A DNA stretch of 64,000 nucleotides from assembly GCF_016132445.1 (NCBI RefSeq), contig NZ_CP046056.1, forward strand, positions 558,001-622,000. Direction: 5' to 3'. Source of the DNA: Venatoribacter cucullus (GTDB taxonomy: Bacteria > Pseudomonadota > Gammaproteobacteria > Pseudomonadales > Oceanobacteraceae). The notes under the pieces were generated by a model, which searched no databases, had not been told where the DNA came from, and saw only the letters and a program-made list of their open reading frames with translations. The position numbers and the translations under genes were made by a program. Positions 39,220 to 48,624 of this stretch are shown here, one piece after another. Position 1 is the stretch's first letter; the number at the start of each line of letters is the position of its first letter.

Positions 39220-41928
39220 ATGGAAGAAAAAACGCATTCTCAGGGTGCCGGTTTTGCACAGGACCCGGACCCGCAGGAAACCAAAGAATGGCTGGATGCC
39301 ATTCACTCTGTTATCCGCGCCGAAGGTATTGAGCGCGCCCATTTTCTGATTGAACGCATTGCTGAACGCGCCACCCGTGATGGCTTGCCGCTGCCCTATG
39401 CGCTCAACACGCCCTATCGCAATACCATTTCCCCGGAAAACGAAGCGCCGATGCCGGGCGACCTGTTTATGGAACGCCGCATCCGCTCGTTAATCCGCTG
39501 GAATGCGCTGGTGATGGTGCTGCGCGCCAATAAAGACGGCGCCGGTGATCTGGGTGGCCATATTTCCAGTTTTGCCTCCAGCGCCACTCTGTACGACGTG
39601 GGTTTTAACCATTTTTTCCGCGCTCCGGATGCTAACCGGGAAGAGTCCCCGCTTGGTGATCTGATTTATTATCAGGGCCATATTTCCCCGGGTATTTACG
39701 CCCGTTCTTTCCTGGAAGGCCGCTTTGAAGAAGCCGATTTGGAACGTTTCCGCCGTGAAGCGCTGGCGCCGGGATTATCGTCTTACCCGCACCCAAAATT
39801 AATGCCGGATTACTGGCAGTTCCCCACCGTTTCTATGGGCCTTGGCCCGCTGCAGGCCATTTATCAGGCGCATTTTATGCGCTATTTATCGGCTCGCGGG
39901 CTGGTGCCGCGTAAAGGCCGCAAGGTGTGGGCTTTCCTCGGTGATGGTGAATGTGATGAGCCGGAATCTCTGGGCGCCATTGGTCTGGCTGGCCGCGAAA
40001 AACTGGAAAACCTGATCTTTGTGGTGAACTGTAACCTGCAGCGCCTGGATGGTCCGGTGCGTGGTAACAGCAAAATTATTCAGGAGCTGGAAGGCCAGTT
40101 CCGCGGTGCCGGCTGGAACGTTATTAAAGTGGTGTGGGGCCGGCATTGGGACCCGCTGCTCGCCAAAGACCGCAGCGGTATGCTGCAGCGGCGTATGGAT
40201 GAAACCGTGGATGGCGATTATCAGAATTACAAAGCCAAGGGCGGTAAATACACCCGTGAACACTTTTTTGAAGTGTATCCCGAGCTGAAAGAGCTGATTA
40301 AAGACCTGAGCGATGAGGATATTTTCCGTCTGAACCGCGGTGGCCACGATCCGTACAAGGTGTATGCGGCTTACCACGCAGCGATGAATCACAAAGGTCA
40401 GCCCACCGTTATTCTGGCGCATACCATCAAAGGCTATGGCATGGGTGCCGAGGCCGAAGGCCAGAACCAGGCCCACCAGGTGAAAAAACTGGATCTGGAC
40501 AGCGTGCGAAAATTCCGCGACCACTTCGATATTCCGGTGCGCGACGAAGACTTACCGCATCTGCCGTTCTACCGGCCGTCGAAAGACAGCCCGGAACTCA
40601 CCTATATGCGCAAGCAGCGGGAAAAACTGGGTGGTTATTTACCGCAGCGTAATGAGCAGTGGGGTGCCTTAACCGCACCAGAACTGGATTTCTTTAAAAC
40701 CCAGCTGGAAGGCACCGGGGAGCGGGAAATTTCCACCACCATGGCCTTTGTGCGCATTATGTCGCAACTGCTGAAAGACAAAATTATGGGCGACCGTGTG
40801 GTACCCATTGTGCCGGACGAAGCCCGTACCTTTGGTATGGAAGGCCTGTTCAAACAAATCGGCATTTATTCTTCGGAAGGGCAGCAGTACGAACCGGTCG
40901 ATCAGGGCCAGTTGCTGGTGTACCGCGAAGATAAAAAAGGCCGAATTCTCGAAGAAGGCATTAACGAAGCCGGTGCCTTTGCCGCCTGGATGGCTGCTGC
41001 GAGTTCTTACAGCACCAACGGCCTGGCGATGATTCCGTTCTACATTTATTACTCCATGTTCGGTTTCCAGCGGGTTGGCGATTTAGCCTGGGCTGCTGGT
41101 GATATGCAGTGTCAGGGTTTCCTGATTGGCGCCACCTCCGGCCGTACCACTCTGAACGGTGAAGGCCTGCAGCATCAGGATGGCCACAGCCATATTCTGG
41201 CCTCTACCATCCCCAACTGCGTCAGCTATGACCCGACCTATGCCTACGAAATGGCAGTGATTGTTCAGGACGGTCTGAAGCGCATGTACGAGAAGAAAGA
41301 AAAAGTCTTCTACTACATCACCAGTCTGAACGAAAACTACCCGCACCCGGCTATGCCGGAAGGCGTGGAAGAAGGCATCCGGCGCGGTATTTACCGGCTG
41401 AAGAAATCCACCGTCAAAGCGAAAAAAGCCGCTCCGGTGCAGCTGCTGGGCAGTGGTTCCATTCTGCGGCAGGTCGAGCAGGCCGCCGCTTGGCTGGAAC
41501 AACAGGGCGTCGCCGCTGATGTCTGGAGTGTTACATCGTTCAACGAGCTGCGCCGCGATGGTCTGGCCTGTGAGCGTACCGATTACCTCACCGCCGGTGA
41601 GCAACAGCCGCTGCCTTATGTGACCCGGCAGCTGCAGGATTCTCAGGGCCCGATCATTGCCGCCACCGACCATATGAAGGCTTTTGCGGAACAGATCCGC
41701 CCCTTTATTCCGGCCGGCCGGCGTTACAAAACCCTGGGTACCGACGGCTTCGGCCGCAGCGATACCCGCGAAAGTCTGCGGCGCTTCTTTGAAGTGGATT
41801 GGCAACACGTTGCCTGGGCGGCGGGGGTGGAGCTGGCCAAAGCCGGTCAGCTGACCCCGCAACAACTGCAACAATGGCGCACCGAACTGAACATCGATGC
41901 CGCCAAACCCGATCCGCTGTATAGCTGA
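39220..41928 (+). CDS. aceE: Pyruvate dehydrogenase E1 component, homodimeric
   Basis: 902 residues, near E. coli AceE (887). ThDP motif GDGECDEPESLGAIGLAGREK through NLIFVVNCNLQRLDGPV; KGYGMGAEAEGQNQAHQVKKLD for the active-site loop. It decarboxylates pyruvate and acetylates the lipoyl groups of E2. ATG at 39220 preceded by AGGAA. The aceF start lies 10 bp downstream. No lpd (E3) gene follows, so E3 must be supplied from elsewhere. Confidence 0.95.
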   Translation: MEEKTHSQGAGFAQDPDPQETKEWLDAIHSVIRAEGIERAHFLIERIAERATRDGLPLPYALNTPYRNTISPENEAPMPGDLFMERRIRSLIRWNALVMVLRANKDGAGDLGGHISSFASSATLYDVGFNHFFRAPDANREESPLGDLIYYQGHISPGIYARSFLEGRFEEADLERFRREALAPGLSSYPHPKLMPDYWQFPTVSMGLGPLQAIYQAHFMRYLSARGLVPRKGRKVWAFLGDGECDEPESLGAIGLAGREKLENLIFVVNCNLQRLDGPVRGNSKIIQELEGQFRGAGWNVIKVVWGRHWDPLLAKDRSGMLQRRMDETVDGDYQNYKAKGGKYTREHFFEVYPELKELIKDLSDEDIFRLNRGGHDPYKVYAAYHAAMNHKGQPTVILAHTIKGYGMGAEAEGQNQAHQVKKLDLDSVRKFRDHFDIPVRDEDLPHLPFYRPSKDSPELTYMRKQREKLGGYLPQRNEQWGALTAPELDFFKTQLEGTGEREISTTMAFVRIMSQLLKDKIMGDRVVPIVPDEARTFGMEGLFKQIGIYSSEGQQYEPVDQGQLLVYREDKKGRILEEGINEAGAFAAWMAAASSYSTNGLAMIPFYIYYSMFGFQRVGDLAWAAGDMQCQGFLIGATSGRTTLNGEGLQHQDGHSHILASTIPNCVSYDPTYAYEMAVIVQDGLKRMYEKKEKVFYYITSLNENYPHPAMPEGVEEGIRRGIYRLKKSTVKAKKAAPVQLLGSGSILRQVEQAAAWLEQQGVAADVWSVTSFNELRRDGLACERTDYLTAGEQQPLPYVTRQLQDSQGPIIAATDHMKAFAEQIRPFIPAGRRYKTLGTDGFGRSDTRESLRRFFEVDWQHVAWAAGVELAKAGQLTPQQLQQWRTELNIDAAKPDPLYS

Positions 41929-41938
41929 GGAGCTGCCC

Positions 41939-43261
41939 ATGACAACATTGAAAATTCCGGATCTGGGTGGGTCCAGCCAGGTCGAGGTGATTGAACTGAT
42001 GGTGCAGGCCGGTGAACAGGTCAGCGCCGATCAGGGCGTACTGGTACTGGAAACCGATAAAGCGACCATGGAAATCCCGGCTGAACAGGCCGGGGTGATT
42101 ACCAAACTGCTGGTGAAGGTTGGCGATAAAGTCAGCACCGGCGATGCCTTTGCCGAGCTGGATGCCAGTGCAGCGGCCGCAAAACCGGCAGAAGAAAAAC
42201 CGGCAGAAGAAAAACCGGCAGAAGAAAAGCCGGCGGCTGCGCCGGCCGGAAAAACCGCAGCAGAAACAACGCCGGTGACAACCCCGGCTGCCCCCGCCAC
42301 TGCACAACCTGTGTCGTCAGCATCCGCTCCGGCGGCTGCAGACATGGCCAGCGCGAGCAGCGATGACAGCGTTCACGCCGGCCCGGCGGTGCGCAAACTG
42401 GCGCGCGAGCTGGGGGCTGATCTGGCGCAGATTAAGGGCAGCGGTAACCGCGGACGGATTCAGAAAGAAGATGTCCATGCCTTTGTAAAACAGCGTATGC
42501 AGAGTGGCGCTGCCAGCGGTGGTTCCGGCGTGCCGGCCGTGCCGGAAGTTGATTTCAGCCAGTTCGGACCGGTTCATACGCAACCGCTGAACAATGTTAA
42601 ACGGGCTACCGCCCGCGCTATGACCATTGCTAACCTCAACGTGCCACAGGTCACCCAGTTTGATCAGGCCGATATTACCGACCTGGAAGCCTACCGGGTG
42701 CAGCAGAATGCGCGCTATGCGAAACAGGGGATTAAGTTCTCACTGGTGCCTTTTGTGCTGAAGGCACTGGCGCATTGTCTGCGTGAATTTCCTACCTTCA
42801 ACGCATCGCTCAATCGCAACGGTGAAGAGCTGATTCTGAAAGACTATGTACACATCGGTGTGGCGGTGGATACACCGAAAGGCCTGTTGGTACCGGTATT
42901 GCGCGATGTGGATAAGAAGACGGTTACAGAAATTACACAGGAGTTGCAGGAAAAAGCGGTACTGGCGCGGGAAGGTAAGCTACCCTTAGCTCAGATGCAG
43001 GGCGGGTGTTGCAGCCTGTCCAGCCTGGGGGGAATCGGTGGTACCGCTTTTACCCCCATCGTAAATCCACCGGAAGTGGCTATTCTGGGCCTGTCGAAGG
43101 CCACGATGCAGCCTGTGTGGGATGGCCAGAGTTTTGTACCGAGGCTGATGTTGCCGTTGTCGCTGTCTTACGATCACCGGGTGATCGATGGCGCTGAAGC
43201 GGCGCGCTTCAGCCAGCGGTTGGTGGCCTGCCTGCAGGATCTGCGGGAAATTATAATGTAG
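41939..43261 (+). CDS. aceF: Pyruvate dehydrogenase E2 (dihydrolipoamide acetyltransferase)
   Basis: 440 residues with a single lipoyl domain (lipoyl Lys41 in ETDKATME), whereas E. coli AceF has three. A flexible Ala/Pro/Glu linker contains AEEKP repeated three times, encoded by a 15-bp tandem repeat at 42182-42226. Next come the E3/E1-binding domain (AGPAVRKLARELGADLAQIKG, about 145-180) and the catalytic domain with His413 in DHRVIDG. Cotranscribed with aceE; GGAG lies before the ATG. Confidence 0.95.
   Translation: MTTLKIPDLGGSSQVEVIELMVQAGEQVSADQGVLVLETDKATMEIPAEQAGVITKLLVKVGDKVSTGDAFAELDASAAAAKPAEEKPAEEKPAEEKPAAAPAGKTAAETTPVTTPAAPATAQPVSSASAPAAADMASASSDDSVHAGPAVRKLARELGADLAQIKGSGNRGRIQKEDVHAFVKQRMQSGAASGGSGVPAVPEVDFSQFGPVHTQPLNNVKRATARAMTIANLNVPQVTQFDQADITDLEAYRVQQNARYAKQGIKFSLVPFVLKALAHCLREFPTFNASLNRNGEELILKDYVHIGVAVDTPKGLLVPVLRDVDKKTVTEITQELQEKAVLAREGKLPLAQMQGGCCSLSSLGGIGGTAFTPIVNPPEVAILGLSKATMQPVWDGQSFVPRLMLPLSLSYDHRVIDGAEAARFSQRLVACLQDLREIIM
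42182..42226 (+). repeat. 15-bp tandem repeat in aceF linker, three copies
   Basis: AAACCGGCAGAAGAA is repeated three times, in frame, coding for the Lys-Pro-Ala-Glu-Glu linker. Copy number could vary between strains without breaking the frame. Confidence 0.85.
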
Positions 43262-43275
43262 CCCGGGGTGAAAGC

Positions 43276-43313
43276 CCTGCCCGGCCTCATGTTGCCGGGC
43301 AGGCAGCCGATAC
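43276..43313 (+). promoter_or_regulatory. Hairpin after aceF overlapping a sigma-28-like promoter
   Basis: CCTGCCCGGC (43276-43285) and GCCGGGCAGG (43294-43303) form a perfect 10-bp stem without a T-run. TCATG (43287-43291) and GCCGATA (43306-43312), 14 bp apart, resemble a flagellar sigma promoter for the chemoreceptor that starts at 43350. The loop and 3' arm of the hairpin therefore share bases with the promoter. Confidence 0.45.
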
Positions 43314-43349
43314 CCCTTATAACAAGCATAATATCGGGGTTGGGAGTTT

Positions 43350-45368
43350 ATGCTCAAAGCAGTAATGTGGCCGGCAATCCGGTTCATGGGTCAGTTGAAT
43401 TACGCCGCCAAGTTCGGCCTGATCAGCTTCCTTTTCATGGTGCCGTTAATGGTACTCAGCGGTCAGGTGTTCCTGGCGGCGTCTGATTCTCTGGAAAAAA
43501 CCAAAGAAGAGCTGAGTGGTCTGCAAGCCACCCGTCAGCTGTTCGCCTTTGCCCATCAGCTGGAATTGTTCCGCAACCTGGGGGCCGTTGCGACGCACAA
43601 AAGCGATGCCGACCTGCAACAGCAGGTCGCGCCGATGATGACGGCGCTGACTGAGCAGTTGTCACAGCTCAAGTCGTCGGCCGCCAGCGCCGAGTTGCAA
43701 CAACTGATTGCCGATTGGGAAAGCCGTTTTGCCAGCCGGCTGCAAATCAGTGGCGAACACCGTCAGCCAACCCTGAATGACCAATACCGTTATTACCAGA
43801 TGGCCATTGATGAGGTGTATCTGCTGATTCGTCAGTACACTCAGGAAACCGGCGTGGCGCTGGATTCTGACCGGGATATTCAGCGTTTGGTGAATATTCT
43901 GATGTCCATGCAGACCCTGCATAAAACTTTTGGTATTGGTCACAGCTCCGGTGTGTTCGCCTTTATTGAGCAATATCTGCAGTCCACCACCTATGACATG
44001 GTGAACGGTGTTTACGACCAGTTGGTAACGGCTGAGCCGGACGTTCAGCTGGTGGTAAGCAATGCTGAAATTATCGGCGATGCGGCTCTGGTCGCCTCGA
44101 CCCGTGAGGCGGAACAAAACCTGGTGGCCCTGCGCAATAAAATCGATGAGGACATCATTGCCTCGGCACAGGTAGAAGGCAGCTGGCAGGAATTTGATGC
44201 CTATTTTATGCAGCAGCTGGACGCCTTACTGGCGGTAGAAAATCAGGTGTTTCCGTTAATTGAATATCGCCTTACTCAACGCCTGAATGAACAACAGAAC
44301 CGTATTACGTTACTGGCCACGGTGTTGCTGGTGGCGCTGACCATTATTGTGTATCTGTACCTCGCCTTTTTTATGTCCATTCGTTACACCATTAAGCGTT
44401 TTTCAGCGACCGCCCGCGATATTGCCCGGGGCGACCTGACCCAGGAAATCCGCTTTAATGGCCGTGATGAAATGGGCCAGCTGCGTGATGCCTTTAACGA
44501 AATGATCACCAATATCCGCGCCACCTTAAGTGCGGTGAAAGACAGTTCAGAATCGGTCAGCAGCAACGTTAATGAAGTAGAAAGCATTGCTAACCGCAGT
44601 CGTAAAGCGGTGCAGGATCAGCTGGAACAAACCAATCAGGTGTCCAGCATTATCCGTAATGTGGCAGAACATGCCGGCAGTGTTACCCGTCTGGCCGAAG
44701 AAGCTGAACAGGCGGCTCACACCGGCCATGAAAAATCGGATGAAGCGGCGCGGGTGATTACCAACGTGATGGGCGAAATTGGTCGTTTATCCAATGAGAT
44801 GTCCAACTCCATGGAAGCGGTTAACCGGTTGGCGGAAAACTCATCCAGCATCAGCAGTATTCTGGCCACGATTAAAGGTATTGCCGAACAAACCAACCTG
44901 CTGGCGCTTAACGCTGCGATTGAAGCAGCCCGGGCCGGTGAACAGGGGCGTGGTTTTGCGGTGGTTGCGGATGAAGTACGTACACTGGCCAGCCGTACCC
45001 AAAAATCGGCCAGTGAAATTGAAGGGCTGATCAGTGATGTGCAGAAGAATATCGTCAGTGCGGTGGAAACCATGGAAGTAAACCGCTCGATGGTGGAAAA
45101 AACCGTGGCCAACTCTGGTCAGGTGAATACCACACTGCATGAAATTCAGACCAGTATGGGCGATATTCAGCATAAAACCGCCGATATTGTTACCACCGCC
45201 AACGAACAGCGCCGCAATGCCATGGATCTGGAAAATAACCTGGAAGTTATCCGTGAAAATGGCCAACAGACTTCGGCTAACGCCGAAGGAACGGTGCAGG
45301 CGGTACGTCAGACGCAGGCCATTACCGATGCGCTGTCACAGCGGGTAGCCGCCTTTAAGGTGCATTAA
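43350..45368 (+). CDS. Methyl-accepting chemotaxis protein
   Basis: 672 residues. Membrane spans at about 25-45 and 322-345 bracket a ~275-residue helical periplasmic sensor ([25 protein letters not shown]..., similar in character to nitrate-sensor or 4-helix types). HAMP at about 347-400 ([29 protein letters not shown]), and the signalling tip [33 protein letters not shown]. Ligand unknown. GGGAG precedes the ATG. Confidence 0.9.
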   Translation: MLKAVMWPAIRFMGQLNYAAKFGLISFLFMVPLMVLSGQVFLAASDSLEKTKEELSGLQATRQLFAFAHQLELFRNLGAVATHKSDADLQQQVAPMMTALTEQLSQLKSSAASAELQQLIADWESRFASRLQISGEHRQPTLNDQYRYYQMAIDEVYLLIRQYTQETGVALDSDRDIQRLVNILMSMQTLHKTFGIGHSSGVFAFIEQYLQSTTYDMVNGVYDQLVTAEPDVQLVVSNAEIIGDAALVASTREAEQNLVALRNKIDEDIIASAQVEGSWQEFDAYFMQQLDALLAVENQVFPLIEYRLTQRLNEQQNRITLLATVLLVALTIIVYLYLAFFMSIRYTIKRFSATARDIARGDLTQEIRFNGRDEMGQLRDAFNEMITNIRATLSAVKDSSESVSSNVNEVESIANRSRKAVQDQLEQTNQVSSIIRNVAEHAGSVTRLAEEAEQAAHTGHEKSDEAARVITNVMGEIGRLSNEMSNSMEAVNRLAENSSSISSILATIKGIAEQTNLLALNAAIEAARAGEQGRGFAVVADEVRTLASRTQKSASEIEGLISDVQKNIVSAVETMEVNRSMVEKTVANSGQVNTTLHEIQTSMGDIQHKTADIVTTANEQRRNAMDLENNLEVIRENGQQTSANAEGTVQAVRQTQAITDALSQRVAAFKVH

Positions 45369-45397
45369 TGTATTGTTAATGCCGCCGTCGCGCAGAC

Positions 45398-45427
45398 AAA
45401 AAAGCCACGCAATTGCGTGGCTTTTTT
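45398..45427. terminator. Bidirectional terminator
   Basis: A-run, GCCACGC-AATT-GCGTGGC, T-run: a fully palindromic 30-bp element that serves the chemoreceptor on the plus strand and the cobalamin adenosyltransferase on the minus strand. Confidence 0.92.
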
Positions 45428-45449
45428 GTGGCTGCAATAGCAGAAAAAA

Positions 45450-46004
45450 TTACTGCTTATGCCGGCTTTGCCACAGCACCTCAGTGCCACCATCACGGCG
45501 TGCCAGCACCCGCGCCAGCACAAATAACAGATCCGATAAACGGTTCAGATATTTCAGGCCGGTTTCATGTACGGCTTCCTGCTGCAGCAGTGCCACATAG
45601 GTACGCTCAGCACGACGGGCAACGGCACGGGCCATGTGGCAGTGCGCAGCCGCAACGCTGCCACCGGGCAGAATAAAATCTTTCAGCGGCGGCAGGCTTT
45701 CGTTCCAGTGCACTAGATGCTGCTCCAGCTCGCTGAGCATGACTTCATTCAGCAAGGTGTAACCCGGCATCGCCATTTCCCCGCCCAGATCAAACAAATC
45801 GTGCTGTACCTGGCTTAATAAGGGTTGCAGCTCATCCTGTCCGGTCAGGCTGGCGCGCAGCACCCCCACCCAGGAATTCAGCTCGTCAATATCGCCCAGA
45901 GTGGCAATGCGCAGGCAGCTTTTACTGACCCGGGAACCGTCGCCCAGACCGGTTTCACCGCGGTCGCCGGTTTTGGTGGAAATTTTGGAAAGACGGTTGC
46001 CCAT
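45450..46004 (-). CDS. PduO-type cob(I)alamin adenosyltransferase
   Basis: 184 residues with family motifs KISTKTGDRGETGLGDGSRVSK (in pieces: TGDRGETGLGDG binds ATP), GDIDELNSWVG and RAVARRAERTYVAL. It attaches 5'-deoxyadenosine to cobalt of cob(I)alamin, giving coenzyme B12. It is unrelated to the CobA/CobO fold although it does the same chemistry. It sits 18 bp downstream of the btuB-like receptor and so probably shares its riboswitch-controlled transcript: uptake followed by adenosylation. Confidence 0.92.
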   Translation of the reverse strand: MGNRLSKISTKTGDRGETGLGDGSRVSKSCLRIATLGDIDELNSWVGVLRASLTGQDELQPLLSQVQHDLFDLGGEMAMPGYTLLNEVMLSELEQHLVHWNESLPPLKDFILPGGSVAAAHCHMARAVARRAERTYVALLQQEAVHETGLKYLNRLSDLLFVLARVLARRDGGTEVLWQSRHKQ

Positions 46005-46022
46005 ACAGTTTATTCCTTATCT

Positions 46023-47960
46023 TCAGAATTCAGCGCGGATGCCAGCATACCATGTGCGGGTGAAGTTAACGGGGTAAATGGCATCATCCCTAATCCATAG
46101 GCCGTTGCTCTGATCAAACAGATTCTGTACCTGAACATAGGCACTCAGCTTGCCGAACTGATGCTGATAGCTGATGTCCGTACTGTTAAAGGCTTTTTGC
46201 TTCTGCTTGAAATTATTAGCAAAGTCCTCGGCTGCCAGAGCTTTGCTGCGCCAAATCTGGTTGATGCTGAATGAGCCACGTTCGCTGGCCTGGTAATTTA
46301 CCCCCAGGGTTGCGCTGTGTTCAGATACCCCGGGTAAATCTTTGCCATTAAAGGCGCCGGTACCGCTGTCTTCGCGGTCAATAATGGCGCGTGTCCAGCT
46401 GTAATTCAGACGAACGGCAAGCTGTTCGCTGGCCTGATACTGGTTCTGCAATTCAGCACCGTATTTGTGCGATTCATCGATATTGGTGTTGCTGAAAGTT
46501 TGCGGATTGTAGTAAATCTCATCCGTCAGATCCGTATAAAAAATAACGGCCTTAAGTTTATTGCGGCTGTGCAGATGGTTCAGGCCGAGGTTAACTGTGC
46601 GTGACTCGGCCGGTTTGATAAAACCATTGAAGCCGGTACCTATAAAGTTCCAGCTGCTGTCATACAGCTGAGTAAAAAACCGGTCAATGTCGGGTGCCTG
46701 AAAGCCCTGGTTCAGGTTGGCAAAGACGGTTAGTTGTGCAGAAATTTTCTGGTTAATACCCAGATCCCAGGCCGTCAGATAATGATTGTCCTGCAACAGC
46801 GTGACGCTACTACGGTATTGATAGTCAGCCTTCTCACGCCGCCAGCCGGCGCTGATGCGGGTGTCCTGCAGGCGGTATTCAGCCTGAATATAAGCAGCAC
46901 TGTTTTCTTTGGTTGTGGTATCAGTAGCACTGCTGCGCTCGCCATCAAAGAGTTGAACGCCGGTGAGTACCTGAAGGTTGTTTTGTTGCCAGGCAATGGA
47001 ATAATCACCGGAGCGGTAATCATATTCTGATAGCCAGCCACTGGAATATTCTGAATCTTTTTTCTCAATAAAGTAATCAGCATTCAAACGCAGATTGTCG
47101 TTGATCTGAAGGCTGGTGCCTACACGACTCACATCGACAGTAAAGGTTTGACCGGTGTAGGTTTTACCAGCGTTTTGTTCTGGATTGTTATTAAATTGAG
47201 GCAGAGTCAGTGTGTCTCCATAGGTGGTATCCAGCCACGAGCGTTCCTTACCGGCACGGATCTCAACCCCAGACATGGGAAACAGCTTTAAATCCGCTGC
47301 TACGTTGTTGCTATCGGAATCATCTTTTTCGCCGGTAATGTCCTGGTCGCGGAAACCGTCACTGCGACCGTTTTCGGCGAGCAGCTGCAGGGTAAATTGC
47401 TCTTCGGTAATGCCGGCGCTGACGCTGGTCGATGAATAACCGTGGCTGCCGGCGGCAATATTCAGTGCGCCACCGGTCTGGTCTTTGGTCACAATATTAA
47501 TAATGCCGGCCATGGCACCATCACCTTGCGCCACCGAGCCGCTGCCTTTAATAATTTCAATCCGTTCAATGCTTAATAATGGCACGCTGCTGAGCAGCTG
47601 AGGTACGGTGTCGACGTTGTTCAGGCGGCGACCATTTACCGTTACTACGATATTCTGATGGCCAGAGCCAACACCATAACCACGCATATCCAGTAATTGT
47701 GCAAAGGGGTTGCCGTACGAGGGTAATACGGTCACAGAGCTGTAGCGATTCAGGTAATCGTACAGGTCAATGGCACCGGAACGGGTAATGTCATCGGCAT
47801 GATGAATTTCCGCCGCATAAGTGGCCAGCATATCGGGCTGAGCGATGCGGTTACCGGTTACCACCACCGGTGCTAATTCGCTATTTTCTGTGCTGGCAGA
47901 ATGGGCCGTCGCAGCGATAAAAATGCTGCTTAAGGACAGCAAAAGAGAGATTTTTTTCAT
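46023..47960 (-). CDS. btuB: TonB-dependent cobalamin receptor, BtuB-like
   Basis: 645 residues: signal peptide ending AHSA, a TonB box region (ELAPVVVTGNR), plug (QLLDMRGYGVGSGHQNIVVTVNG, GSVAQGDGAMAGIINIVTK) and a barrel ending in the outer-membrane signature Phe (WYAGIRAEF). It imports cobalamin or cobinamide across the outer membrane. Specificity is assigned from the cobalamin riboswitch upstream and the adenosyltransferase downstream. A MITE-like element lies in its leader. Confidence 0.85.
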   Translation of the reverse strand: MKKISLLLSLSSIFIAATAHSASTENSELAPVVVTGNRIAQPDMLATYAAEIHHADDITRSGAIDLYDYLNRYSSVTVLPSYGNPFAQLLDMRGYGVGSGHQNIVVTVNGRRLNNVDTVPQLLSSVPLLSIERIEIIKGSGSVAQGDGAMAGIINIVTKDQTGGALNIAAGSHGYSSTSVSAGITEEQFTLQLLAENGRSDGFRDQDITGEKDDSDSNNVAADLKLFPMSGVEIRAGKERSWLDTTYGDTLTLPQFNNNPEQNAGKTYTGQTFTVDVSRVGTSLQINDNLRLNADYFIEKKDSEYSSGWLSEYDYRSGDYSIAWQQNNLQVLTGVQLFDGERSSATDTTTKENSAAYIQAEYRLQDTRISAGWRREKADYQYRSSVTLLQDNHYLTAWDLGINQKISAQLTVFANLNQGFQAPDIDRFFTQLYDSSWNFIGTGFNGFIKPAESRTVNLGLNHLHSRNKLKAVIFYTDLTDEIYYNPQTFSNTNIDESHKYGAELQNQYQASEQLAVRLNYSWTRAIIDREDSGTGAFNGKDLPGVSEHSATLGVNYQASERGSFSINQIWRSKALAAEDFANNFKQKQKAFNSTDISYQHQFGKLSAYVQVQNLFDQSNGLWIRDDAIYPVNFTRTWYAGIRAEF

Positions 47961-48056
47961 AGTAATCCGAATGGTAAAAAGACCAATCGGCGGATTCAGG
48001 AGGGAGCGGGCAGCAAAAAATTACCCGGCACCCGCATCGCCCACCGCAATACGTTG

Positions 48057-48326
48057 CTTGGGAGCCTCTGAATAACTCTGCACAGCTCTGCGCGAGTCTT
48101 TCCGGGCTGTAGAGCAAGGCGGCGAACGCCGAGAATGGCGAGCCCTTTTCAAGTTCGCCAACGTCGCTATACGGTCCGGAAAGCCGCGCCCTACGGGGAT
48201 GGAAGGAAAACCCCGACTCGGTGTCGCCGGGTTTTGCCAGAACCCGCGATGCCTGCAACCCGGCTTCGTGATTCAGAACTTTCCTGCCATCCAGAGCGGG
48301 CACTGAGTTATTCAGAGGCTCCCTTG
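48057..48326. mobile_element. 262-bp MITE-like element with 18-bp TIRs and CTTG target duplication
   Basis: GGAGCCTCTGAATAACTC at 48061-48078 is repeated as its exact reverse complement at 48305-48322. CTTG flanks both sides (48057-48060 and 48323-48326), consistent with a 4-bp target site duplication. The interior encodes no transposase; it includes subterminal CTTTCCGG (48099-48106) and CCGGAAAG (48175-48182) and an AAAACCC...GGGTTTT hairpin. A non-autonomous element moved by a transposase supplied elsewhere is the best reading. A 140-codon frame through it is not taken as a gene. Confidence 0.85.
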
Positions 48327-48330
48327 ATTA

Positions 48331-48530
48331 TTCAGGCCGGTCTCCGGGCTGACGACCTGATTCCGGGCTTACGCCGGAACCGCTGCTAACGCCTTCCCAT
48401 ACTTTATTAAGCACAGTGGCATCTGGTTAGCAGTGCGGTTGATCACCGTTGCGGGGGCAGCGCTGGATTGGCCTTGTGGCGCACCAGTCTTCCCGTTTAA
48501 CTTGCTCCGCAAAAAGGGAACAAGCACCTG
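48331..48530 (-). promoter_or_regulatory. Cobalamin riboswitch upstream of btuB
   Basis: Read on the minus strand the conserved parts appear in order: GGTGCTTGTTCCC near the 5' end, TTAAACGGGAAG-CTGGTG, GCTGCCCCCGCAACGGTGA, the GGGAAGGCG segment, and the 3' B12-box core GCCCGGAGACCGGCC (+ strand 48337-48351). It binds adenosylcobalamin and represses downstream expression. The distance to the btuB ATG is about 370 bp, enlarged by the inserted MITE-like element. Confidence 0.92.
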
Positions 48531-48589
48531 AAGCCGCGCAGGGTAATGGCAGGGGATAACAGGGTCAAGGGCAGGGGAAATAATACCGC

Positions 48590-48624
48590 TGAAATTTCCG
48601 CATGCAGATCACGCGGAAATTTCA
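48590..48624. repeat. 12-bp perfect inverted repeat at the panE stop
   Basis: TGAAATTTCCGC (48590-48601) and GCGGAAATTTCA (48613-48624) surround an 11-base loop that contains the panE stop codon. There is no T-run, so it may be a processing or protective hairpin, or an operator, rather than an intrinsic terminator. It lies just upstream of the riboswitch. Confidence 0.5.

Noticed and set aside
47881-48303. A 140-codon minus-strand frame through the MITE-like element and into btuB
   Set aside because: It runs across the terminal repeats and the start of btuB in another frame and resembles no protein.
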